A stretch of 64,000 nt of DNA from Streptomyces violaceoruber (lineage in GTDB: Bacteria > Actinomycetota > Actinomycetes > Streptomycetales > Streptomycetaceae): positions 1 through 64,000 of the forward strand of contig JODI01000045.1 of assembly GCA_000720805.1 (NCBI GenBank), read 5' to 3'. The notes beneath the pieces were generated by a model. That model worked only from the letters and a program-made list of their open reading frames with translations. It was not told the DNA's origin and made no database searches. Shown one piece after another: positions 34,178 to 43,412 of this stretch (within the stretch, counting starts at the first letter, position 1; each line of letters starts with the position of its first letter). The position numbers and the translations under genes were made by a program.

Positions 34178-35080
34178 TCACCCGACCTTCTCGGCGGCGG
34201 CCCCCAGGGCCTCGACCGCCGCCCGGATCGACGGGCGGCGGTCGGCGTCCGCCCGCCACACCGCGTAGACGTACCGGTGGACGCGGTGCCGCACCGGCAC
34301 CGCCCGCACCCCGGCCGGCATCGGGTCGCGCCCGAGCCGGGGCGCGACGCAGACGCCCAGCCCGGCGGCGACCAGCGCGAGCTGGGTGTGGTGTTCCTCG
34401 GCGCAATGGGCGATCCGGGGCTCCATGCCCTTGGCGCGCAACGTGTAGAGCAGCCACTCGTGGCAGAACTCGCCCTCCGGCCAGGCGACCCACTCGTCCT
34501 CCGCGAAGTCCTCCAGGTCGACCTCCTCGCGGTCGGCGAGCGGGTGGTTCACGGCCATGGCGATCTCCACAGGGTCGTCGAGGATCGACGCCTTGGCGAG
34601 GCCCTGCGGCATGGGCAGCGGCTTGTTGTACCAGTCCAGGACGACCGCGAGGTCGGCGTCGCCCCGCAGCACGGCGTTGACCCCGTCCTCGGGCTCCAGT
34701 TCGCGCGAGCTCAGGCGCAACGCCGGGTGGGCGGCGCGCAGACCGGTGAGCGCCTCGGGGAACAGCCCCCGCAGAGCGGTCGGGAACGCGGCCAGCCGCA
34801 GCTCGCCGACGACCTGGCCGCGTTGTGCCTCCAGGTCGGACTGGGCGACTTCGACCTGCGACAGGATGCGTGCCGCGTGGTCGGCGAGCAGCCGGCCCGC
34901 GTCCGTGAGCCGCACTCCGCGCCCGTTCTTGGCCAGCAGCTGCTGTCCGACCTCCCGCTCCAGCTTGGACATCTGCTGCGAGACGGCCGAGGTCGTGATG
35001 TGCAGCCCCTCAGCGGCGCCGCTGACCGAGCCGTGCCGGGCGAGGGCGTCGAGGGTGCGCAGGCGCTCCAGGTTCAACAT
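34178..35080 (-). CDS. LysR-family transcriptional regulator
   Basis: 300 residues. Winged helix at 1-60 (MLNLERLRTLDALARHGSVS, TTSAVSQQMSKLEREVG), linker helix, then a periplasmic-binding-like effector domain from about 90. Divergent from the DMT exporter at 35155 with 74 bp between starts, the usual LysR-target arrangement. The spacer contains repeated CTACGAG (35094-35133 region), possible LysR contacts. Confidence 0.93.
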   Translation of the reverse strand: MLNLERLRTLDALARHGSVSGAAEGLHITTSAVSQQMSKLEREVGQQLLAKNGRGVRLTDAGRLLADHAARILSQVEVAQSDLEAQRGQVVGELRLAAFPTALRGLFPEALTGLRAAHPALRLSSRELEPEDGVNAVLRGDADLAVVLDWYNKPLPMPQGLAKASILDDPVEIAMAVNHPLADREEVDLEDFAEDEWVAWPEGEFCHEWLLYTLRAKGMEPRIAHCAEEHHTQLALVAAGLGVCVAPRLGRDPMPAGVRAVPVRHRVHRYVYAVWRADADRRPSIRAAVEALGAAAEKVG

Positions 35081-35154
35081 GTAAGCAATACTACGAGGTA
35101 CTCCTCTAGAAATCTCGATTGTGCTACGAGATCGCTCCGGTCATCGTTGTCCGC

Positions 35155-36138
35155 ATGACCACCGCGACCTCCACTTCCGCCTCCGTCTCCACGTCCACCT
35201 CTCACTCCGCCGTTCGTCCTCGCCACCCTCGTTCTCGTCCTCGTCCGTCTCTCGACTGGCGGCTGCGTTTCGGCGCCCTCTCCCTCGTCTGGGGCTTCAG
35301 TTTCCTGCTCATCAAGGTGGGCACCGACGGGTACGCCCCCTTCCAGGTCACGCTGGGCCGCCTGGTGTTCGGCACGGCGGTGCTCGCCGCGGCGATGGCG
35401 GTCAGGCGGGAGCGGCTGCCACGGGGCACGCGCACCTGGGCGCATCTGGCGGTCGCCGCCCTGCTGCTCAACGCGCTGCCGTTCTCGCTGTTCGCCTACG
35501 CCGAGCTGACGATCCCGTCCACCCTCGCCCGTATCTGCAACGCGACCTCGCCGCTGTGGGGCATGGCACTGTCCGTGGTCGCCCTCTCCGAGGACCGGCC
35601 CACACGCGTCCGGGTCGCGGGTCTGGGCCTCGGCTTCCTGGGCGTCCTGACGGTTCTCGGCGCCTGGCAGGGCTTCCAGGGCCTGGACGCCACGGGCACC
35701 GCGATGGCCCTGCTGGCCTCCCTCAACTACCCGATCGGCTGGATCTACGTCCGCCGCACCCTGGCCGGCTCCGGCCACTCGAACCTGTCCCTGACCGGCG
35801 CCCAACTGCTGCTGGCCACGCTCCAACTGGCGGTCGTCACCCCGCTGTTCACGAGCGTTCCGGGCCACTTCCCGCTGGTCCCGCTGCTTGCCGTGGCCGC
35901 GCTGGGAGCCCTCGGGACGGGGCTCGCCGTACTCGTCCAGTACGGCTTGGTCGCCGAGGTCGGTCCGACGACGGCCCAGATGGTCACGTACTTCATCCCG
36001 GTCATCGCGACGGGCGCCGGTGTCGCGGTCCTCGGCGAGTCGCTGAGCTGGTCGACCCCGGTCGGCGCGGTGATCGTGCTGGCGGGCGCGGCGCTCACCC
36101 AGGTCAGGCCGAAGGCCGATCCACAGCTGAAGCCTTAG
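35155..36138 (+). CDS. EamA/DMT-superfamily exporter with Ser/Thr-rich N-terminus
   Basis: 327 residues, ten hydrophobic helices in two EamA repeats (start WGFSFLLIKVGTDGYAPFQV; later GTGLAVLVQYGLVAEVGPTT). The first 38 residues are an unusual Ser/Thr then Arg/Pro tract that would be cytoplasmic. Probably induced by the divergent LysR protein. A 39-bp repeat array follows its stop after 2 bp. Substrate unknown. Confidence 0.88.
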   Translation: MTTATSTSASVSTSTSHSAVRPRHPRSRPRPSLDWRLRFGALSLVWGFSFLLIKVGTDGYAPFQVTLGRLVFGTAVLAAAMAVRRERLPRGTRTWAHLAVAALLLNALPFSLFAYAELTIPSTLARICNATSPLWGMALSVVALSEDRPTRVRVAGLGLGFLGVLTVLGAWQGFQGLDATGTAMALLASLNYPIGWIYVRRTLAGSGHSNLSLTGAQLLLATLQLAVVTPLFTSVPGHFPLVPLLAVAALGALGTGLAVLVQYGLVAEVGPTTAQMVTYFIPVIATGAGVAVLGESLSWSTPVGAVIVLAGAALTQVRPKADPQLKP

Positions 36139-36140
36139 CC

Positions 36141-36250
36141 ATGGCCCACGACCGCGGTTCTGACCATGAGGTCCTGGTCATGACCCACGACCGCGGTCCT
36201 GACCAGGGAGTCCTGGTCATGGCCTACGACCCCGGTCCTCGCCACAACCC
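36141..36250. repeat. 39-bp tandem repeat (2.8 copies)
   Basis: Units start at 36141, 36180 and 36219 with CATG(G/A)CC(C/T)ACGAC and contain GACCGCGGTCCTGACCA-like and GTCCTGGTC segments. The length is a multiple of three, giving 13-residue periodic open frames, but no ribosome-binding site precedes them. Confidence 0.85.
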
Positions 36251-36287
36251 CCGACCGGCGCCCTGGGCACAGCGCACGAACGAAGCC

Positions 36288-37619
36288 CTAGCCATAGCTG
36301 CGCATCGGGGCCGGTCCCACCGCGGAGGCGATCGCGTCCGCGAGCGGGCCGGCCTCTTCGGCGGTGAGGGTCGAGACGGTGACCCGGATGCCGGGCGGCG
36401 CGCTCTTCCGGAAGCGGGCGCCGGGTGCGACGGCCCAGCCGGAGTGCAGCAGACGGGCCACGACACCCGTCTCGTCGGGAACGGTGACCCACACGTTCAT
36501 GCCGCTGCGCCCGTGGGCCGTGACGCCACGCTCGGCGAGGGCGTCGATCAGCGCCTCCCGCCGGCTCCGGTAAGCGGCCGCCACCGCAGGTCCGTCCACG
36601 GCGCCGTCGGCCCACAGCCGGACCACGGCCCGCTGCGTCAGCAGGCTCACCCAGCCCGGCCCGAGGCGCTGCCGTCCTCGCACCCGGTCGACGGTGACGG
36701 TGTCCCCGGTCAGCACGGCGAGCCGCAGGTCGGGGCCGTAGGCCTTGGCGACCGAGCGGACGAAGGCCCAGTGGCGTGTCACGCCGGCCAGCGGGTGCAG
36801 CGGCAGGTCGACGATGCCGTGGCCGTGGTCGTCCTCGATCAGCAAGGTCGCGGGGTGCGCGGCCAGGACGGAACGCAGGGCGCCCGCCCGCCGGGCGCTC
36901 ACGGAGGCCCCGGTGGGGTTCTGCGCGCGATCGGTGATGACGACGGCCCGCGCGCCCGCAGCCAGGGCGGCGCGCAGGTCGTCGGGCAGCGGCCCCTCGT
37001 CGTCGACGCCGACGGGGAGCGTACGCAGTCCGAGTGCCGGAACGAGATCGAGGGTCCGGCCCCAGCCCGGGTCCTCGACCGCGACGCCGTCGCCCGGTTT
37101 GAGGTGCGCGGCGAGGACGCGTTCGACGGCGTCCAGCGATCCGGAGGCCACGGTGAGCGGTCCGGCCGGCACAGCGTCCGCGTCGAGGTCGGCCCGGGCG
37201 AGCCGCGCCAGCTCCGGCTCCACGGGCTCGGCCCCGTACAGGACAGGCTGCCGGTCGCCCTGCTCGGCCGCCGCCGCGAACGCCTGCGTGAGCGGCGGCA
37301 GCAGGGCGGGATCCGGATTGCCGTCGGACAGGTCGCGCACCCCTGCCGGTACGTCCGCGCGCGTCATCTCGCGACTCGTCGTGGCGGGCTTGGACCGCAC
37401 CCGGCTGCCCCGGCGTCCGGCGGTCTCGATGACTCCACGCTCGCGCAACGTGCGGTAGGCGGCGGCGACCGTGTTCGGGTTCACGCCGAGCGTGGCCGCC
37501 AACTCACGCATGGGCGGCAGCAGTTGACCCGGCTCCAGCTCACCGGCGCCCACCGCGCGTTCGACGCTCGCGGAAATGTCCGCCGCACGCCGGCCTTCGA
37601 TCGGATATTCTCCTAGCAC
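36288..37619 (-). CDS. MocR/PdxR-type GntR regulator with aminotransferase domain
   Basis: 443 residues. GntR winged helix (about 10-75: LLPPMRELAATLGVNPNTVA) is fused to a fold-type-I aminotransferase domain (about 95-440) with the PLP lysine in FVRSVAKAYGPDLRL and ITDRAQNPTGASVS around the cofactor site. MocR proteins sense PLP or amino-acid-like ligands; it lies divergent from a split-barrel protein at 37655, a frequent MocR neighbour. A 12-bp palindrome between them is the likely operator. The start is GTG 37619 without a strong site. Confidence 0.92.
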   Translation of the reverse strand: MLGEYPIEGRRAADISASVERAVGAGELEPGQLLPPMRELAATLGVNPNTVAAAYRTLRERGVIETAGRRGSRVRSKPATTSREMTRADVPAGVRDLSDGNPDPALLPPLTQAFAAAAEQGDRQPVLYGAEPVEPELARLARADLDADAVPAGPLTVASGSLDAVERVLAAHLKPGDGVAVEDPGWGRTLDLVPALGLRTLPVGVDDEGPLPDDLRAALAAGARAVVITDRAQNPTGASVSARRAGALRSVLAAHPATLLIEDDHGHGIVDLPLHPLAGVTRHWAFVRSVAKAYGPDLRLAVLTGDTVTVDRVRGRQRLGPGWVSLLTQRAVVRLWADGAVDGPAVAAAYRSRREALIDALAERGVTAHGRSGMNVWVTVPDETGVVARLLHSGWAVAPGARFRKSAPPGIRVTVSTLTAEEAGPLADAIASAVGPAPMRSYG

Positions 37620-37630
37620 AAAGCCAATTA

Positions 37631-37642
37631 TGCACTAGTGCA
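37631..37642. promoter_or_regulatory. MocR operator candidate
   Basis: TGCACTAGTGCA, a perfect 12-bp palindrome in the short gap between the divergent MocR and split-barrel genes. It ends directly before the first possible ATG of the latter (37643), so binding would block its transcription or initiation. Confidence 0.6.
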
Positions 37643-37654
37643 ATGGAGACCGCC

Positions 37655-38335
37655 ATGCAGGGGACCCCGCAGACGACGCCGCCCGCCGCCTACGCCACCA
37701 CCGACCGTACGGTCCCCACACGCTCCCCCGACCGGGCCTCCTACGACAAGGACCTGGTGCACGCGATACTCGACGAGGGCTACGTCTGCCACCTCGGCTT
37801 CGTCCGCGACGGCGCGCCGGTCGTCCTGCCCACGCTGTACGCCCGGGTCGGCGAGCGGCTCTACGTCCACGGCTCGACCGGCTCGCGTCCGCTGCGGATG
37901 ACGGGACAGGCCGACCCGGGCCTGCCGGTGTGCCTGACCGTCACGCATGTGGACGCGCTGATCCTGGCCCGATCGGCCTTCCACCACTCGATCAACTACC
38001 GCTCCGTGGTGGTGCACGGCGTCGCCCACGACGTGACCGACCCCGAGGAGAAGCGGATGGTCCTGGACGCGCTGGTCGACCATGTCGTCCCCGGCCGGGC
38101 CGCCGACTCAAGGCCCGCCAACCGGAAGGAACTCGCGGCCACCGCCGTGATCCGCCTCGACCTGAACGAGGTCTCCGCCAAGCTCCGGACCGGCGGCGTC
38201 AACGACGAACCCGAGGACCTCGCCCTCCCGCACTGGGCCGGCGTCGTCCCCCTCCGCAAGGGCTACGACACCCCGGTCGCCGACGCCGGCCTGGCCCCCG
38301 GCACCGAACTCCCGGATTATCTGGCGATGTTCTGA
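37655..38335 (+). CDS. pyridoxamine-5'-phosphate-oxidase-family protein (NimA-like)
   Basis: 226 residues from ATG 37655 (GGAG at the right distance); ATG 37643 would add four residues. Split-barrel flavin-binding fold of the larger NimA-like group: LVHAILDEGYVCHLGFVRDG, VVLPTLYARVGERLYVHGST, FHHSINYRSVVVHG. The product may act on B6 vitamers or small amines, as its MocR neighbour hints. Monocistronic. Confidence 0.87.
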   Translation: MQGTPQTTPPAAYATTDRTVPTRSPDRASYDKDLVHAILDEGYVCHLGFVRDGAPVVLPTLYARVGERLYVHGSTGSRPLRMTGQADPGLPVCLTVTHVDALILARSAFHHSINYRSVVVHGVAHDVTDPEEKRMVLDALVDHVVPGRAADSRPANRKELAATAVIRLDLNEVSAKLRTGGVNDEPEDLALPHWAGVVPLRKGYDTPVADAGLAPGTELPDYLAMF

Positions 38336-38407
38336 AGCGGGGGCCCTCCGGACGTACGAGGGCCGCCGCCCACGCCATCCCGTCATGGCCGTCATCCCGC
38401 CATGCCG

Positions 38408-39355
38408 TCACACGAGCACCGGCTCCTCGTCCGCCGCGCCGCCCCGGGCCTCCGCCACCGCGAGCCCCGCGACCGAGGCGAGCAGCAGCACGGTCCCGGT
38501 GAGCGTCGAGGCGGTGAGCCGCTCCCCCAGCAGGACGACGGCCAGCACCGCGGCGCTCACCGGCTCCAGCAACATGATCACGGACACGGTGGCGGGCCGT
38601 ACGACGGCGGCGGCCGCGAAGTACAGGGCGTAGGCGAGCGCAGTGGGGACGGCCGCGATGTAGGCCACCAGCCACAGCAGCCGGCCCGGTTCGGCGGTGT
38701 GCGGCACCAGGCCCTCGGCCAGCGCGAACGGCAGCAGGCACAGACTGGTGACGGCGAACGTCGCCACGGACGTACTCGCGGCGTCCACCCCGCCGTCGCG
38801 GCCCCACCGGCGGGTGAGCAGCGTCATCACGCAGCAGCCGGCCGCCGACAGCAGCCCCAGCAGGACACCCCACGGGCGCACGGTCGCGCCCCCGCCGCCG
38901 AGGATCAGCACCCCGAGTCCGGCGAGCGCCCCGCCGACGGCGACGATCCCGCCCCGCCCGAGCCGCTCCCCCAGGGTCAGCCGCGAGCCGAGCGCGATGA
39001 GGACGGGACCCGCGCCCAGGGTGACGACGGTGGCCACGGCGAGACCGGTGGCGGCGACGGCCGCGAAGTAGGCCGTCTGGAACACGGCCAGCCCGACACC
39101 GGTGGCACCGGCCCGCAGCACCCTGCGCCGCAGGGGTTGCGTGTCGGCGGCCCGGGCTCGCGGGCGCAGCAGGCGAGCGGCGGCCAGCAGCACGAGCCCG
39201 GCGGCACAGCGCCAGAAAGACAGGGCGACGGGCCCGATGTCACTGGCCCGGTAGGCCAGGGAGCCGGCCGCGCCCGCGGTGCCCCAGGCGACACCGGCGA
39301 CGATCAGATAGGAGAGGCCTCGCCCTACGGGCAGGCCGACAGCAGCATTCGACAC
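38408..39355 (-). CDS. EamA/DMT-superfamily transporter
   Basis: 315 residues from GTG 39355 with GGAGAGAATCAC upstream; ten hydrophobic segments, two EamA repeats ([35 protein letters not shown]). It lies downstream of a second DMT gene on the same strand, separated by a hairpin. Substrate unknown. Confidence 0.87.
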   Translation of the reverse strand: MSNAAVGLPVGRGLSYLIVAGVAWGTAGAAGSLAYRASDIGPVALSFWRCAAGLVLLAAARLLRPRARAADTQPLRRRVLRAGATGVGLAVFQTAYFAAVAATGLAVATVVTLGAGPVLIALGSRLTLGERLGRGGIVAVGGALAGLGVLILGGGGATVRPWGVLLGLLSAAGCCVMTLLTRRWGRDGGVDAASTSVATFAVTSLCLLPFALAEGLVPHTAEPGRLLWLVAYIAAVPTALAYALYFAAAAVVRPATVSVIMLLEPVSAAVLAVVLLGERLTASTLTGTVLLLASVAGLAVAEARGGAADEEPVLV

Positions 39356-39474
39356 GTGATTCTCTCCGCAGACGCGCGCAGGGCGCGTCCTTCGCAGAGG
39401 CACGCCTGGCGCGGAAGTTCGGGAAGGACGCCCGCTCGGCGGGGTCCACGGACTTCTTCTGCGGGCAGCACCGT

Positions 39475-39499
39475 CACGCCCCGCAGCGCGCGGGGCGTG
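39475..39499 (-). terminator. hairpin between two DMT transporter genes
   Basis: CACGCCCCGC/GCGGGGCGTG, 10-bp perfect stem with a 5-nt loop, about 70 bp past the stop of the upstream minus-strand gene. It makes independent transcription of the two transporters likely. Confidence 0.75.
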
Positions 39500-39569
39500 G
39501 TTTCCGGAGGGCCCGCCTCAGGCGGCCGGCGGCGGAAGAACTAGTGCGTGGGAATGCATGATCGGCAGC

Positions 39570-40574
39570 CTAGGCGGCGGTCCCCCGGGCGGACCATTCC
39601 TTTTCCCCGCCCCCGCCGGCCACCGGCTCCGCCGAGCCGCGGGCGGGCGCCGACGACTGTGCGATGAACGCGCCGGCCAGGACGACCGCACCGCCGATGA
39701 TCTGCGGCGCCGAGAGGTGCTCGCCGAGCAGGATCCAGGCGAGCACCGTCGCCAGGACCGCTTCCAGACACGCCACCACCCCGGCGACCTGCGGGGAGAG
39801 CCGGCGCACCGCCAGCACGCCGGTGACGTAGGCGAGGACCGTGGCGACGAGCACGATCCAGCCCAGCAGCAGACCGGCCGCGACCGGGGTGCCGTCCATG
39901 TCGGCGGTGTGGGCGAGGAGCGACCAGTCCATGTTCCAGGGGCGCGCGACGACGGTCAGCACGACGGTGCCGACGAGGAGGCCGTACGCGATGACCCCGA
40001 ACGGGTCGGGTGCCTGGTCGCCCGAGTCGCTGCCCTGGTCGGACAGGACGAAGTAGCCGACCTGGCAGCACGCGGCGCCGAGCGCGAGCAGCAGTCCGAG
40101 CACGTCGAAGCTGAGGCCCGACCAGACCTCGACGACACAGGCGAGGCCGCCCACCGCTAGGACCACGCCGAGGGCGGCGGCCCGCGTCACCGGCCGCCGC
40201 TGCACGAGCCGCACCCAGCCGAGCACCAGCGCGGGCGCGAGGTACTCGACGAGCAGGGCGACTCCGACTGGGATCCGGGAGATCGCGGCGAAGTAGCAGG
40301 CCTGGACACCGGCCACGGCGAGCAGACCGAACCCGGCGAGCAGGGCGGGCCGGCGGCGCGGCAGCCCGCGGTGCCGGACGGCGACCGGCAGCATCACCAG
40401 GGCGCCTCCCGCCACCCGTAGCCACACCACGTGGAGCGGGTCGAGTCCGGCCTCGATGAGTGGCTTGGCCGCGACACCGGACCCGCCGAAGGCGAGCGCG
40501 GACACCAGTGCGAGACCGAGCCCGACGCCCCTTCCCCGCCGGCCCTGACTGCTCTCAGAGGTATGCACCGGCAC
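39570..40574 (-). CDS. EamA/DMT-superfamily transporter
   Basis: 334 residues, ten hydrophobic helices. The first repeat begins GVGLGLALVSALAFGGSGVA and the second ends near WILLGEHLSAPQIIGGAVV, with a hydrophilic tail of 30 residues. It is the third DMT-type protein within 6 kb but is not a recent duplicate of the others. Substrate unknown. Confidence 0.87.
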   Translation of the reverse strand: MPVHTSESSQGRRGRGVGLGLALVSALAFGGSGVAAKPLIEAGLDPLHVVWLRVAGGALVMLPVAVRHRGLPRRRPALLAGFGLLAVAGVQACYFAAISRIPVGVALLVEYLAPALVLGWVRLVQRRPVTRAAALGVVLAVGGLACVVEVWSGLSFDVLGLLLALGAACCQVGYFVLSDQGSDSGDQAPDPFGVIAYGLLVGTVVLTVVARPWNMDWSLLAHTADMDGTPVAAGLLLGWIVLVATVLAYVTGVLAVRRLSPQVAGVVACLEAVLATVLAWILLGEHLSAPQIIGGAVVLAGAFIAQSSAPARGSAEPVAGGGGEKEWSARGTAA

Positions 40575-40662
40575 ATGATGGCAGGTGTCGACATGAGCGT
40601 CACTCTGTTGGCACCTGTCTCAGCGACTGGCACCGGGTACTCCCGCTGTACGCGCCTGAAGC

Positions 40663-41271
40663 TCAGAAGGTCCGTCGTGGGCGACTGTCGCCCGACTCCG
40701 GGACGACCCGCCACAGACGGCTGTCGACCCGGGTGAGGACCTCGCGTGCGTCGATCCCGGCGCGGCCCAGCACCTCGACGGCCCGCGCCTCCGGATCCGC
40801 GACGATCGCGGCGAGGAGATCGACACCCAGGGCCCGGCCGCCACGGTCGGCGGCCCGCGCGCGGGCGTACTCCATCGCTCCGGCGGCCAGCGGCGACAGG
40901 CCCTCCCCCCGCGTCACCACCGGTACGGCGCCCGAGTCCTCGACGCTGCCCTGCCAGCGCAGCCCGTATCCGATGCTGCGCTGCACGAGGTACCCCATGA
41001 GACGCGCGAGTTGGGGCTCGCCGTCGAAGAGGGCACGCACCTCGGCATCCGACTCCAGGAGCGAGTGGAGCAGATGGGCGGTGTCGATCTGCCGGTCCCC
41101 GTCCCTGAGCGCTCTGCGGCGGGCACCGGAGACCACCGCTGCCAGCTCGTCGCTGAGTCTGGCATCGTCGTCCGTGTGGGCCGGGCGCCGGCCGTCGCGC
41201 TCGTGGGCCGACTGCCGGGGGATACGGGGTTGCACATCCCCTAGCTCATCAGTCCCTTCCGCTCGGGTCAT
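40663..41271 (-). CDS. Clp N-terminal-domain protein
   Basis: 202 residues with a single Clp-R domain resembling the N-terminus of ClpA/ClpC but no AAA module: LSDELAAVVSGARRRALRDG, DRQIDTAHLLHSLLESDAEV and GGRALGVDLLAAIVADPEAR, i.e. two helical repeats. In full-length chaperones this domain binds adaptors and substrates; alone it might sequester them. ATG 41271 is chosen because upstream in-frame codons read into the divergent promoter of the SRPBCC gene. Confidence 0.8.
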   Translation of the reverse strand: MTRAEGTDELGDVQPRIPRQSAHERDGRRPAHTDDDARLSDELAAVVSGARRRALRDGDRQIDTAHLLHSLLESDAEVRALFDGEPQLARLMGYLVQRSIGYGLRWQGSVEDSGAVPVVTRGEGLSPLAAGAMEYARARAADRGGRALGVDLLAAIVADPEARAVEVLGRAGIDAREVLTRVDSRLWRVVPESGDSRPRRTF

Positions 41272-41529
41272 CCACGGGAGGAAGCATTTCCACGTCCCAC
41301 GGGAAGGGGACCCCGGGCGCCGGAACCTCCTCCTCAGGGATGAGATCACGCCGTTCTGCCCCGAGGGGCGCGCGCCGCCTTGTTCCCCTGGCTGGTGACC
41401 CTGCCTGCCGTCGACGGCAGGCAAGAACGCTCCACGCCCGGACGCTTCTGACAGTTCGTCAGTATTGAATATTGCGGCCGCTGCGGCTACGTTCCGCGAC
41501 ACCGTAGCCCGACACGAAGGGGTGGTCGC
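41272..41529. other. divergent promoter region of ClpN-like and SRPBCC genes
   Basis: 258 bp with an AT-rich core (CAGTATTGAATATTG near 41460-41475) likely to be promoter DNA. No gene seen. Confidence 0.45.
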
Positions 41530-41958
41530 ATGGCCGAAGTCAGCGCGGAGGCGTCTCTCCCGGCGCCCGCGGAGAAGGTCTGGGACCGGCTCACCGACTG
41601 GCCCCGGTACGGCGAGTGGAACGCGACCCACACCAGTTTCCCCAAGGGTGGCCCCGAGACCCTCGCGGTGGGCGGGACGTTCCAGGAGAACATGAAGCTC
41701 ATGGGCTTCCCGGCCGAGGTCGAGTGGACCATCGAGGAGCTGGAACCGGCCCGGCTGTTCGCCATCCGCGGCAAGGGGCCGATGGCGGTGACCGTCGCCA
41801 CGCGCTACACCCTGACCCCCGAGGGCGACACCACGACCGTGCGCATCGACGGCGAGTTCACCGGTGCGGCGGTCTCGTTGATGGCGGGCAAGCTCAAGGA
41901 CTCGGCGACGGCCGCGCTGAACGAGTCGCTGCGCAAGCTGTCGGGACTGGTGGGCTGA
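41530..41958 (+). CDS. SRPBCC-fold (START-like) protein
   Basis: 142 residues forming one helix-grip domain: ASLPAPAEKVWDRLTDWPRY, WNATHTSFPKGGPETLAVGG, then a long C-terminal helix (GKLKDSATAALNESLRKLSG). It resembles Rv0910-like polyketide-cyclase/dehydrase-family proteins that bind lipids or antagonise small toxins. No toxin gene is adjacent, so no function is assigned. Confidence 0.87.
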   Translation: MAEVSAEASLPAPAEKVWDRLTDWPRYGEWNATHTSFPKGGPETLAVGGTFQENMKLMGFPAEVEWTIEELEPARLFAIRGKGPMAVTVATRYTLTPEGDTTTVRIDGEFTGAAVSLMAGKLKDSATAALNESLRKLSGLVG

Positions 41959-41994
41959 CGGGCTCCCGCCGGGCCGGTGAAGCCGTACACACGA

Positions 41995-42026
41995 AGGTGC
42001 CCCGCGGATCGCTCCGCGGGGCACCT
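41995..42026. terminator. bidirectional terminator between SRPBCC and PadR genes
   Basis: AGGTGCCCCGCGGA/TCCGCGGGGCACCT, a perfect 14-bp stem with a TCGC loop, between convergent genes. Confidence 0.9.
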
Positions 42027-42083
42027 GTCTGCCGCCGTTTCCAGTCGCCGTTCTGATCACCGATTTCCGGCGCCGTACGACGG

Positions 42084-42710
42084 TCAGCCCTCGTCAGCAA
42101 GGATCAGGTACAGCTTCTTGCGGGCCTCGTTGATGACGGCGACCGCCTTCTCGCGCTGCTCCTTGCTGCCCGTCTTCCAGACCTGACCGAAGGCCTCCAT
42201 CAGACCGAAACCAGCCTGGCGGATCTCACCGAGGGCCTCCCAGTCCACGCCGCGGGAGGCTTCCTCCCAGGGCGCCTCGGGCCCCTCCTCGGCCGCGGTA
42301 CCGCCGGCGTCAGTGAGGGAGAACAGCTTCTTGCCGCCCTCGGTCTCACTGGCGATCAGCCCCTCGTCCTCCAGCAGTTGGAGGGTGGGGTACACCGAGC
42401 CGGGACTGGGCTTCCATGCCCCGCCGCTGCGCTCGGCGATCTCCTGGATCATCTCGTAACCGTGCATGGGCCGGTCCTTCAGCAGGGCGAGGATCGACGC
42501 GCGCACGTCACCGCGCCGCGCCCTCCCTCGCGGTCCGCCTCGGCCCCTGGGCCCCCAGGGGCCAGGTCCGAAGCCGGGTCCGCCGAATCCGGGACCACCG
42601 GGCCCTCCGGGCCCGAAAGGCCCGAAGGCACCACGCCGGCCCTCGAAACCACCGCGGCCGCCGGGCCGACCGGCGCCACCGTGTCCACGCTCGTATCCGT
42701 GGGAACGCAT
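42084..42710 (-). CDS. PadR-family transcriptional regulator with Gly/Pro-rich N-terminal extension
   Basis: 208 residues from ATG 42710 (GGAG nine bases ahead). Residues 1-70 are a Gly/Pro/Phe/Arg low-complexity tract (FGPFGPGGPGGPGFGGPGFG). The PadR winged helix follows (ASILALLKDRPMHGYEMIQE, GSVYPTLQLLEDEGLIAS) and a short C-terminal dimerisation helix. Probably autoregulated through the ATAT palindrome upstream. No obvious efflux target lies next to it; the upstream region is a gene scar. Confidence 0.9.
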   Translation of the reverse strand: MRSHGYERGHGGAGRPGGRGGFEGRRGAFGPFGPGGPGGPGFGGPGFGPGPWGPRGRGGPRGRARRGDVRASILALLKDRPMHGYEMIQEIAERSGGAWKPSPGSVYPTLQLLEDEGLIASETEGGKKLFSLTDAGGTAAEEGPEAPWEEASRGVDWEALGEIRQAGFGLMEAFGQVWKTGSKEQREKAVAVINEARKKLYLILADEG

Positions 42711-42753
42711 CGCAATCACTCCATTCCATCGTTGATCTGTCGCGATGCTTCAA

Positions 42754-42763
42754 CGATATATCG
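42754..42763. promoter_or_regulatory. PadR operator candidate
   Basis: CGATATATCG, a perfect 10-bp palindrome 44-53 bp ahead of the padR-type start in otherwise GC-rich DNA. Confidence 0.55.
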
Positions 42764-43183
42764 GTAGTGTTCGCAAGGCAAGCCCCTTCCCGATGCGACT
42801 GTTGACGTGTGCCAGTGATCGGTGATCGATTGCCGCTGAAGATTGATCGGTCGGCGTACGGGGCAGGCGGGAGACGTGGTGGGGGCGCCTGTCAGTGTGC
42901 TGAAGAGGCTGTCCTGACGACGGCCTGACGACGGCCTGATGGCGGCCATCCAGAATTCCCTAGGTACGACCAGTCCCCGATCGTGGTCGTCTGGCACTTC
43001 CAACTCGACGGCAACCGGAAGGGCTGAGCCACCGGACCAGATCAGCTGGGACGGCGTCCGGCATCCATTCGTCCAGGACCGCATCACCTGAGATCCCCGG
43101 CATCCCCAGATCTCAACAGCTGGATCGCCACGAGACAGCGGAGCCGGACAGGCACGTGAGTGGCCGCGGTGGTGCGAGCGTGG
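42764..43183. other. non-coding scar region
   Basis: About 420 bp without a supported gene. A short frame ending QSPIVVVWHFQLDGNRKG (stop near 43025) reads like the tail of a lost protein, but I cannot name it. Confidence 0.35.
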
Positions 43184-43412
43184 TCAGGCGGCGAAGGAGG
43201 CCAGCAGTTCGTTGTACTGCTTGGCGGCGGTGGCCAGGTCTTCGTCGGAGAGGCCGAAGGCGGTGCCGTACACCTTGACCATCGGCTGCTGGATGTCGAA
43301 CTGGCACAGCCGCAGGGTCGCGTGCCAGTTGCTGAGGAGGGTCTCGATGGTGGCCTGGTTCGCGCCTTCGGGGGTGTGGTGCTCGCCAGGAACGCCCGTG
43401 GTCACGGCGACG
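43184..43412 (-). pseudogene. C-terminal remnant of an NAD(P)H-dependent flavin reductase (flavodoxin-like fold)
   Basis: The frame reads VAVTTGVPGEHHTPEGANQA, then TIETLLSNWHATLRLCQFDI and MVKVYGTAFGLSDEDL, the last third of KefF/NQO-type quinone or FMN reductases. The N-terminal two thirds with the flavin-binding loops are absent. The open frame continues to 43495, but homology stops where the oppositely oriented remnant begins. Confidence 0.65.
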
